Assembly: GCA_003555385.1 (NCBI GenBank)
Contig: PWHO01000139.1
Coordinates: 1 to 5,870, forward strand
DNA: 5,870 nt
Reading direction: 5' to 3'
Origin: Bacteroidales bacterium
GTDB taxonomy: Bacteria > Bacteroidota > Bacteroidia > Bacteroidales > UBA7960
Position 1 is the first letter of the stretch; each line of letters starts with the position of its first letter. Below are positions 1 to 5,870 of the stretch, piece after piece. The notes below the pieces were generated by a model. That model saw only the letters and a program-made list of their open reading frames with translations. It searched no databases and was not told where the DNA came from. Made by a program: the position numbers and the translations under genes.

Positions 1-443
1 AGTTTCCAAACAGAAAACGGGAAGATCTGATCCCCCTGTTGCAGGCCATTCAGGATGAGGAGGGATATCTTTCCGAAAAGATCATTTCCGCTGTAGGTCG
101 CTACCTTGATATCAGCACCAACAAAATATACGGGGTGGCCACTTTTTATGACAATTTTCGTTTCACCGCAGCCGGCAAGTATCATTTTCGTGTTTGTCAC
201 GGGTCTGCCTGTCATGTGGCCGGTACCGGTATGCTGGTCAGGGAGCTGGAAAAACAGTTGAAAGTGAAAGACGGAGAGACTGACAAGGAAGGATTATTCA
301 GCCTGGAACTTTTAAGCTGTATCGGAGCCTGTGGCCTGGCACCAGTGATTGCAGTGAATGATCAATACTATACGAATGTGACCCTGGTTTCTTTGAAAAA
401 CCTCATTGAATCTTTCAGGGAAAAAGAAAATTCCGCCATATGA
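1..443 (+). CDS. hydC: NuoE-like [2Fe-2S] subunit of a multimeric [FeFe]-hydrogenase, 5' partial
   Basis: This is the 24-kDa NuoE/HydC/HndA type of thioredoxin-fold protein, which carries one [2Fe-2S] cluster and docks on the NuoF-like flavoprotein. The four cluster cysteines are present in the standard pattern: a C-x4-C pair (codons at 195 and 210) and, 35 residues on, a C-x3-C pair in SCIGACG (codons at 318 and 330). The family stretch YGVATFYDNF precedes them. The reading frame is open to the left edge from base 3, and those first codons read FPNRKREDLIPLLQAIQDEE, a normal NuoE N-terminal helix. The TTG at 39 is therefore an internal Leu codon and the true start is outside the window. The stop overlaps the next start (ATGA), which implies co-translation. 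Nothing in the visible part is unusual. The family call is firm; membership of a hydrogenase rather than a formate dehydrogenase or complex I rests on the hydA gene downstream. Confidence 0.93.
   Translation, partial: FPNRKREDLIPLLQAIQDEEGYLSEKIISAVGRYLDISTNKIYGVATFYDNFRFTAAGKYHFRVCHGSACHVAGTGMLVRELEKQLKVKDGETDKEGLFSLELLSCIGACGLAPVIAVNDQYYTNVTLVSLKNLIESFREKENSAI
440..443 (+). promoter_or_regulatory. ATGA start/stop overlap (translational coupling)
   Basis: The ATG of the NuoF-like gene at 440-442 shares bases with the TGA stop of the NuoE-like gene at 441-443. No Shine-Dalgarno sequence lies at a useful distance; the nearest purine run, CAGGGA at 416-421, ends 18 bases before the ATG. Ribosomes finishing the first gene probably start the second, which would keep the two docking subunits at matched levels. 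Confidence 0.8.
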
Positions 444-2389
444 CCTGGAGTAATTTGGACGATACACGTGATTTTCTGATCAGGAAGGTTTTGTTGAATC
501 CGGAGAGGAGTGCAGACTCTGAGCTGAAAAAGCCCCTGTCATACATAGCCGGGGAGCGGATTGACAAAGCATTGATTTATGTGGGAATGGCCACATGTGG
601 CCGCATTGCCGGTGCTGATAAAACCTACCGGAGTATCCAAACATACCTTGAAGAACGGGATATTGATGCGCAACTGATAGAAGGGGGATGCATGGGGCTT
701 TGCCAGGCAGAACCCGTGGTGGACATACAGGTACCGGGTAAAACCCGGCTGTCTTTCGCGTCAGTTACAGAAGACAAAGTCCAGCTTTTACTGGATGATG
801 TGTTAAACCATACTTTGCCCGACCTTCCCGTTACCGGCCAGTATAAAAGCCCCATCCTCCGGGAGTGGGAGCAGGTGCCTTACATGGAAGACCATCCGTT
901 TTTTGCCGGGCAGCATAAACTGCTTACTTCAAACTGTGGCCGGATCGATCCGGTTTCCGTTTCCTCCTACATTGCCAAAGGGGGCTACCGGGCATTTGCA
1001 GATTCTATTTCCAGGTATACCCCTCTTCAGCTATGTGAGATGGTCGAAGCAAGCGGACTGACCGGCAGGGGGGGCGGAGCCTTTTCGACCGGTAAAAAAT
1101 GGCTTGCTGCATCCCGGACCACAAGTGACCAGAAATTTTTTGTCTGCAATGCAGTGGAAAGTGATCCCGGCAGTTATATGAACCGGGCCATTATCGAAAG
1201 CAATCCGCACAGGCTCATTGAAGCGGCCCTGATCGGTGCCTACGCAATCGGTTCCAACAAAGCCTACATTTTTCTGCGTAAAGAATCTGCTTTGGCCGGT
1301 GACCGTCTTGGAAAAGCCCTGGAGGAAGCCCGTGCATACGGACTGACCGGTCATGATATACTGGGCTCCGGGGTAAATATCGAGATCATTCTTAAAAGAG
1401 GTGCCAGGGCATTTATCTGCGGGGAGGAGACGGCCCTGAATAAGAGCCTGGAGGGGAAAAGGGCCATACCTGCTTTCAAACCCCCATACCCCCCTGAGCG
1501 TGGATTGTGGAATAAGCCAACCGTGGTCAATAACGTGGAAACCTTATTCAACATTCCGCTGATCATTCAAAACGGCCCGGACTGGTTCAGGGAAACCGGC
1601 TCAGAAAGCAGCAAAGGGACCAAGCTTTTCACCCTTTCCGGAAAAATTAATCGCTACGGAACCGTTGAGGTGCCCATGGGAACGTCTTTTGAGGATATTG
1701 TGCATCAAATAGGCGGGGGTGTAAAGAATAAGAAAGCATTCAAAGGAATTGTACTGGGTATAAACAGTGGCAGTTTCATCACTCAGGACAACCTGGATAC
1801 AAGGGTTGATTATGAGGACCTGAATCGTATTGGCGGTGTGTTGGGGAGTGGCGCCTGTGTCGTCCTTGATGAAACGGTTTGCATGGTTGACCTGGCCAAA
1901 TTTTTTACCGCTTTTTTCAAAAAGGAAAGTTGCGGGCAATGTATTCCCTGCAGAGAGGGTACCGCAAGGATGCTGGAGGTGATGGAAAATGCCACCAGCC
2001 GTCCTTCAGAAAACAACTCTTTTCAGACCCTCGAACGCTTTAAAGGGGTGATGCAGCTCAAAAGTCTTGCAGCCGTGATCAAGGACACGTCCCTTTGTTC
2101 TCTCGGAAAATCTTCGCCCAATGCCGTATTGAACACCCTGAAATATTTTAAGGAAGAGTTTGAGGCGCACATTTTCGAAAGGAAATGCCATGCCAATGTT
2201 TGTACGGATTTGCAGGTATATTACATTGATGTGGATGCCTGTACGGGTTGCACGGCTTGTTTCAAAAAATGTCCGATGGATGCCATAATCGGATCACCAA
2301 GATATCCGCATTTCATTGTGCAGGAAAAATGTATTGCCTGCGGTACTTGTTACGACGTTTGTAAATTTAATGCCGTCGTTATTAAATAA
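440..2389 (+). CDS. hydB: NuoF-like flavoprotein subunit (HydB/HndC type) with C-terminal 2[4Fe-4S] ferredoxin domain
   Basis: The 649-residue protein has the domain order of HydB/HndC, the subunit that normally exchanges electrons between NAD(P)(H), FMN and iron-sulfur clusters. After about 40 N-terminal residues of unclear role comes a thioredoxin-like [2Fe-2S] domain (about 43-125) with C53, C84 and C88. The FMN/NADH domain follows (about 155-450), then the N3-type [4Fe-4S] site ESCGQCIPCREGT (C498, C501, C504) with its distant fourth ligand C553. Last is a ferredoxin domain with C601/C604/C607/C611 and C631/C634/C637/C641. GEETAL (328-333) and VNNVET are intact. Several flavin/NADH motifs are not: GLRGRGGAGFPTG reads GLTGRGGGAFSTG (206-218), N-x-D-E reads NAVE (237-240), R-x-EYP reads RKESA (280-284), GAGA reads GARA (321-324) and GGPSGG reads GINSGS (440-445). 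FMN or nucleotide binding may be altered. The start rests on the ATGA overlap, with no Shine-Dalgarno sequence. Family certain, redox partner uncertain. Confidence 0.93.
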   Translation: MTWSNLDDTRDFLIRKVLLNPERSADSELKKPLSYIAGERIDKALIYVGMATCGRIAGADKTYRSIQTYLEERDIDAQLIEGGCMGLCQAEPVVDIQVPGKTRLSFASVTEDKVQLLLDDVLNHTLPDLPVTGQYKSPILREWEQVPYMEDHPFFAGQHKLLTSNCGRIDPVSVSSYIAKGGYRAFADSISRYTPLQLCEMVEASGLTGRGGGAFSTGKKWLAASRTTSDQKFFVCNAVESDPGSYMNRAIIESNPHRLIEAALIGAYAIGSNKAYIFLRKESALAGDRLGKALEEARAYGLTGHDILGSGVNIEIILKRGARAFICGEETALNKSLEGKRAIPAFKPPYPPERGLWNKPTVVNNVETLFNIPLIIQNGPDWFRETGSESSKGTKLFTLSGKINRYGTVEVPMGTSFEDIVHQIGGGVKNKKAFKGIVLGINSGSFITQDNLDTRVDYEDLNRIGGVLGSGACVVLDETVCMVDLAKFFTAFFKKESCGQCIPCREGTARMLEVMENATSRPSENNSFQTLERFKGVMQLKSLAAVIKDTSLCSLGKSSPNAVLNTLKYFKEEFEAHIFERKCHANVCTDLQVYYIDVDACTGCTACFKKCPMDAIIGSPRYPHFIVQEKCIACGTCYDVCKFNAVVIK

Positions 2390-2406
2390 TATCAGCGTCC
2401 TTTATT

Positions 2407-4134
2407 ATGGATTTTCAGATAGAAGTCAATAACAATCAACTTGATGTCAGTGAAGGGGAAAGCCTGCTGACGGCATTGACCAGAAACGGAATCAAGGTTC
2501 CCACCCTTTGTCATATGAACCGCTTTTCTCCTACGGGTGCCTGTCGTTTATGTGTGGTCGAAGTGGAAGGGAGGAAAGACCTGGTCACTTCCTGTTCATC
2601 AAAGGTGGAAATAGGGATGAAGGTCAGGACCAACTCCCAGCGGGTGCTGCGTGCAAGAAAGTCTCTCGTTGAACTATTGCTCTCCAACCACCCGGATGAC
2701 TGTCTTTACTGCCTGCGCAACGGGCACTGTGAGCTGCAGTCACTGGCAGAGGAGATGACCATCAAGGAAAGAAAGTATTACGGAGAGAAAAAAACCCTGT
2801 ATCCGGATTATTCAAGCCCCAGTGTCGCACGTGATCCCGCCAAATGTGTGCTATGCAGCCGCTGTGTCAGGATGTGTGAAGAGGTGCAGCTGGTCACCGC
2901 CCTGGATTTTATCTCCCGGGGTAACCAGACCAAGGTAAACAGTGCATTTAACAAGGGATTGAATGTGTCTACCTGTATTCATTGCGGGCAGTGCATTCAG
3001 GTTTGTCCCACGGCCGCATTGATTGATATTTCTCACCTGGAAAAAGTACAAACCGCCCTTGGCAACCCAAATAAAATGGTGGTGTTTCACCTGAGTCCTT
3101 CTGTCGGCGCGTCCGTGGCTGCGGAACTGAAAATGAAATCCCGGCAACTTGCCATGGAACGCATTGCCTATGCGTTAAAACGTTGTGGAGCCTCCCGGGT
3201 ATTTAACCTGGGGTTTGCCAGCGATGTAAATGTGCTGGAAGAAGCGCACATCTTAAAAGACCGGTTGGAAAAGACAAACGGGGATTTTCCTGTAATATCT
3301 TCTTGTTGTCCGGCATGGGTGCGTTATACGGAGGATCACCACCCGGATATCCTGAACCGGCTGTCCCCGGTGAAATCCCCCCAGCAGATCATGGGCACTA
3401 TGGTAAAAACAATCTATGCTGAACAGCATGAACTGGATAATGAAAACATCTTCAGTGTGTCGGTAATGCCCTGTGTAGGAAACAAATATGAATCCTCCAG
3501 GGAGGAAAACACCCATAAAGGGATCTCGGAGATCGATGCCGTGCTGACGGTCCGGGAGCTGTTTCAACTGCTGCGCAGTTTTGGCCTGGATCTTGCACAA
3601 ATGAATGAAGAAAAGATGGATGAGCCTTATAACGAAGCTTCTGCTGTCGCCTGGAAACATGGTTATTCGGGCGGTAAGGCTGAAGCTGTTGCTGAACAGC
3701 TTTTTTACTTGATGGGCCACAATAAGAAAGAAAGGTTCAAGTTCAATCCGCCCAAAAACATGACAGGCAGACGTGAAATAAAACTGACCGTTGGCGGAAA
3801 ACAACTGGGCTTTGCCTGGGTGAGCAGCATAGCTGAAGCGGAGAATTACTTAGAGCATTTAAAACAAGAGGGCAGGGATGATATCCACTACGTGGAGGTG
3901 ATGGCCTGCCTTGACGGATGTGTGGGCGGTGGCGGACAGCCGATCAGCCGGGGCTTTGAGATGGCCAGGACCAGGAAGAAATTGTGCCTGGAAATGGAAA
4001 AGTCTGCGGAAAAGAAGTATGCCAGGGAAAATTTGAAGGCCAGCAAGTTGTTCAGGGACGGTAAACTGAGTCCGGGCAATGAACTGGCGGAAGAATGGCT
4101 GAAACCCGTTTTTGTTGACCGAACGTCCGAATAA
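2407..4134 (+). CDS. hydA: [FeFe]-hydrogenase catalytic subunit HydA (four accessory-cluster, CpI-like layout) with altered active-site surroundings
   Basis: The 575-residue protein should catalyse H2 oxidation or proton reduction at an H-cluster in the cytosol. It has a plant-type [2Fe-2S] domain (C35, C46, C49, C63) and a His-ligated [4Fe-4S] site (H95, C99, C102, C108). Two ferredoxin-type [4Fe-4S] sites follow (C147/C150/C153/C157 and C190/C193/C196/C200), then the H-domain from about 224. All H-cluster ligands are present: C301 in SSCCPAW, C356 in VMPCVGNKYE, C501 and C505 in MACLDGCVGGGGQP; the proton-relay cysteine is C300. Against C. pasteurianum CpI, K358 is N359, F417 is H418, A230 is S230, and E282 of the proton path is I282. 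The C-terminus lacks the usual R-x-SHxNP motif of the small-subunit region. It lacks the extra C-terminal [2Fe-2S] domain of T. maritima HydA. The gene starts 17 bases after the NuoF-like gene without a Shine-Dalgarno sequence and ends in tandem TAA stops. Hydrogenase family certain; group B-like assignment is only a suggestion. Confidence 0.95.
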   Translation: MDFQIEVNNNQLDVSEGESLLTALTRNGIKVPTLCHMNRFSPTGACRLCVVEVEGRKDLVTSCSSKVEIGMKVRTNSQRVLRARKSLVELLLSNHPDDCLYCLRNGHCELQSLAEEMTIKERKYYGEKKTLYPDYSSPSVARDPAKCVLCSRCVRMCEEVQLVTALDFISRGNQTKVNSAFNKGLNVSTCIHCGQCIQVCPTAALIDISHLEKVQTALGNPNKMVVFHLSPSVGASVAAELKMKSRQLAMERIAYALKRCGASRVFNLGFASDVNVLEEAHILKDRLEKTNGDFPVISSCCPAWVRYTEDHHPDILNRLSPVKSPQQIMGTMVKTIYAEQHELDNENIFSVSVMPCVGNKYESSREENTHKGISEIDAVLTVRELFQLLRSFGLDLAQMNEEKMDEPYNEASAVAWKHGYSGGKAEAVAEQLFYLMGHNKKERFKFNPPKNMTGRREIKLTVGGKQLGFAWVSSIAEAENYLEHLKQEGRDDIHYVEVMACLDGCVGGGGQPISRGFEMARTRKKLCLEMEKSAEKKYARENLKASKLFRDGKLSPGNELAEEWLKPVFVDRTSE

Positions 4135-4143
4135 TAAAAGAAA

Positions 4144-4149
4144 AGGAGG
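4144..4149 (+). promoter_or_regulatory. Shine-Dalgarno sequence of the sensor kinase gene
   Basis: AGGAGG, inside the longer run AAAAGGAGGG, ends four bases before the ATG at 4154. It supports this start codon: the first cluster cysteine is only 16 residues further on and no other start codon is close. The spacing is slightly short. It is the only clear ribosome binding site among the three gene starts visible in the window. Confidence 0.8.
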
Positions 4150-4153
4150 GCTT

Positions 4154-5870
4154 ATGCCTGAAAAAGAAGCATCGAGTATCATTTATACGGTCAAGGATCG
4201 TTGCAAGGTATGCTATACCTGTGTGCGTGAATGCCCGGCCAAGGCCATTAAGATTGAAGGCGGGCAGGCTGAGATCATTCCCGAACGGTGTATTGCCTGC
4301 GGCAACTGCATTCGTGTTTGCAGCCGCGATGCGAAAATGTTCGTGTTTTCCATTGACAAGGTGAAGAAACTGCTGAGTGGCGATCAACCTGTGGCAGCCA
4401 TTGTTGCCCCGAGCATATCGGGAGAGTTTACGGATATTAAGTCTCATCAGAATTTTGTGGGCATGGTCAAAGCCCTTGGCTTCTCTTATGTGAATGAGGT
4501 AGCCTTCGGGGCGGAATTGATTGCCAGCAAATACAAAGATATGTTGCAGGCCGGGCCCAATCGTCCATTGATTTCAACCAGTTGTCCGGCCATTGTGAGT
4601 TACGTGGAAAAACACCACCCCCAGATCATCGACTCATTGATTCAGGTGGTTTCCCCGATGGTAGCCACCGCCAAAGTACTCAAGGAAAAGTACGGGGATG
4701 ATCTGCGGATTGTCTTTATTGGCCCTTGCATTGCCAAAAAAGTAGAAGCCGCTGAGAAACAATTTGACGGACTGATCGATGAGGTGATCTCTTTTGTGGA
4801 ACTTCGACGGATGTTTGCTGAAAAAGGGTTGAAGGCGGAGGATGTGAAACCGACAGATTTCGATCCGCCTGTAGCCGGTAAAGGCGCTATCTTTCCCATC
4901 AGCGGCGGAATGCTGCAAACCGTTGACCTGGATGAGGATTTCGTAAAAGGGGATATTGTGGTGGCGGAAGGACGACATGACATCATTGAGGTACTTCGTG
5001 AATTTGAAGAGGGCTACCTGGATGCCAAAATGTTTGACCTGCTTTGCTGTAACGGCTGTATCAACGGCCCTGGAATGAGCGACACCAGCAAATTCTTTTT
5101 TAAACGCAAAAGCATTTCCAACTTCGCCAAGCGACGGTTTGACAAAATAGATATTGAGAACTGGCAAGATAACCTGGCCACTTATCTGAAGCTGGATCTG
5201 AGCCGGAATTTTGAGGCAGACGATCAGCGCTTCCCTACTTTGCCCGATGAAAAAGAAATTCGCAACGTTCTGCAGAAGATCGGCAAGAATGAACCGGCTG
5301 ATGAATTGAACTGTGGTGCCTGTGGTTATGATACCTGTTATGAACACGCCATTTCCATCATCCAGGGGCTTGCTGAAACCGAGATGTGTCTGCCCCATAC
5401 TATTGAGCAGCTGCATGAGTATATCCTGGAGCTGGATGTATCCAATAACAAACTGGCTTCAACCCAGGCGGCCCTGAAGCAAAGCGAAAAGCTTGCCAAT
5501 ATGGGGCAGATGGCAGCAGGGATTGCCCATGAAGTGAATAATCCGCTGGGTGTAGTGATCATGTACAGCCACATCCTTCTGGATGAAATGGATCCGGAAT
5601 CTCCGTTTTACACTGACCTGAAAATGATCGTAGAGCAGGCAGACCGGTGCAAGAATATCGTGGGCGGCCTGCTGAATTTCGCCAGAAAAACCAAGGTCGT
5701 GATTGACCAGGTAAACATTAAAAAACTCATCGACAACGGACTGAAAGCGTTTGTTCTTCCAAAGAACATCGATCTGGATGTGCGGATCAACGCACAGAAT
5801 CCGGTGATCGAATGCGACCAGAGCCAAATGGTTCAGGTGTTTGCCAACTTGTTTAAAAATGCGGTGGATG
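4154..5870 (+). CDS. Sensory [FeFe]-hydrogenase fused to a histidine kinase, 3' partial
   Basis: The frame stays open from ATG 4154 to the right edge (572 codons). Domains in order: a 2[4Fe-4S] ferredoxin (C17/C20/C23/C27 and C46/C49/C52/C56), an [FeFe]-hydrogenase large-subunit domain (about 80-335), a [4Fe-4S] 'FeS' domain with C387-x2-C390-x4-C395-x16-C412, and a probable coiled coil (about 416-447). The kinase dimerisation domain follows, with phospho-acceptor H459 in GIAHEVNNPLG, and then the start of the ATPase domain, whose N-box QVFANLFKNAVD is the last thing visible. H-cluster ligands are kept (C144, C192, C298, C302), but the proton-relay cysteine is S143 and the CpI M353 and M497 equivalents are G190 and L296, as expected of a sensor rather than a fast enzyme. 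There is no signal peptide or membrane segment, so it is cytosolic, and no PAS domain. This matches the kinase-linked group C1 class. It probably senses H2 or redox state and phosphorylates a regulator encoded elsewhere. Confidence 0.93.
   Translation, partial: MPEKEASSIIYTVKDRCKVCYTCVRECPAKAIKIEGGQAEIIPERCIACGNCIRVCSRDAKMFVFSIDKVKKLLSGDQPVAAIVAPSISGEFTDIKSHQNFVGMVKALGFSYVNEVAFGAELIASKYKDMLQAGPNRPLISTSCPAIVSYVEKHHPQIIDSLIQVVSPMVATAKVLKEKYGDDLRIVFIGPCIAKKVEAAEKQFDGLIDEVISFVELRRMFAEKGLKAEDVKPTDFDPPVAGKGAIFPISGGMLQTVDLDEDFVKGDIVVAEGRHDIIEVLREFEEGYLDAKMFDLLCCNGCINGPGMSDTSKFFFKRKSISNFAKRRFDKIDIENWQDNLATYLKLDLSRNFEADDQRFPTLPDEKEIRNVLQKIGKNEPADELNCGACGYDTCYEHAISIIQGLAETEMCLPHTIEQLHEYILELDVSNNKLASTQAALKQSEKLANMGQMAAGIAHEVNNPLGVVIMYSHILLDEMDPESPFYTDLKMIVEQADRCKNIVGGLLNFARKTKVVIDQVNIKKLIDNGLKAFVLPKNIDLDVRINAQNPVIECDQSQMVQVFANLFKNAVD

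Noticed and set aside
220..229. Palindrome CCGGTACCGG
   Set aside because: Short, within codons of the NuoE-like gene, and with no partner copies nearby.
39..443. TTG at 39 as the start of the NuoE-like gene
   Set aside because: The frame is open to the left edge and the upstream codons encode conserved NuoE N-terminal residues, so the gene is truncated by the window.
940..953. Perfect 14-base palindrome CCGGATCGATCCGG
   Set aside because: It is inside the NuoF-like coding sequence at the family-conserved CGRIDP; one such palindrome in a window this size is not far from chance expectation.
440..2389. NuoF-like gene as a decaying pseudogene, given its altered motifs
   Set aside because: The frame is intact over 649 codons and all C-terminal cluster ligands are kept, which points to selection rather than decay.
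2390..2406. Possible promoter or terminator between the NuoF-like gene and hydA
   Set aside because: Only 17 bases, with no stem-loop and no promoter-like pair of boxes; too short for independent transcription signals.
3253..3804. 183-codon open frame on the minus strand within hydA
   Set aside because: Antisense to the conserved H-domain, with no recognisable protein features.
4634..5416. 260-codon open frame on the minus strand
   Set aside because: It lies entirely antisense to the sensor kinase gene, whose cluster motifs and kinase boxes are clear; the minus-strand translation shows no recognisable domain.

Overview
The window holds four consecutive plus-strand genes with almost no space between them. 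Together they look like one operon for hydrogen metabolism and hydrogen sensing in a strict or facultative anaerobe. Three genes encode the subunits of a soluble, flavin-linked [FeFe]-hydrogenase: a NuoE-like [2Fe-2S] subunit, a NuoF-like flavoprotein with extra ferredoxin clusters, and the H-cluster catalytic subunit. The fourth, cut off by the right edge, encodes a second, sensor-type [FeFe]-hydrogenase domain fused to a histidine kinase.

Layout: 1-443 is the 3' part of the NuoE-like gene, whose true start lies left of the window. 440-2389 is the NuoF-like gene, overlapping the first by ATGA. 2407-4134 is hydA, after a 17-base gap. 4154-5870 is the sensor kinase, after a 19-base gap that contains a clear Shine-Dalgarno sequence. 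No promoter, terminator, RNA gene, mobile element or CRISPR array was seen, and no stretch over 20 bases is non-coding.

Expected interplay: the E- and F-like subunits would pass electrons between NAD(P)(H), ferredoxin and HydA, in the manner of HydABC/Hnd complexes. The cytosolic sensor would read H2 or redox state at its own H-cluster and pass the signal through a [4Fe-4S] domain to the kinase, possibly to control this operon. The response regulator is not in view.

The most interesting point is that both partners of the presumed enzyme are altered at normally conserved positions while keeping their cofactor cysteines. HydA keeps every H-cluster cysteine but has changed second-sphere residues (Lys to Asn, Phe to His, Ala to Ser) and a proton-path residue (Glu to Ile). 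The NuoF-like subunit has changes in most of its FMN/NADH motifs. The complex may therefore not be an ordinary group A3 bifurcating hydrogenase; a group B-like catalytic subunit with an unusual flavoprotein is a testable alternative.

Organism: base composition is moderate, and two of the three visible gene starts lack a Shine-Dalgarno sequence, which would suit Bacteroidota. The strong one before the sensor gene does not add to that case. Taxonomy cannot be settled from this window.
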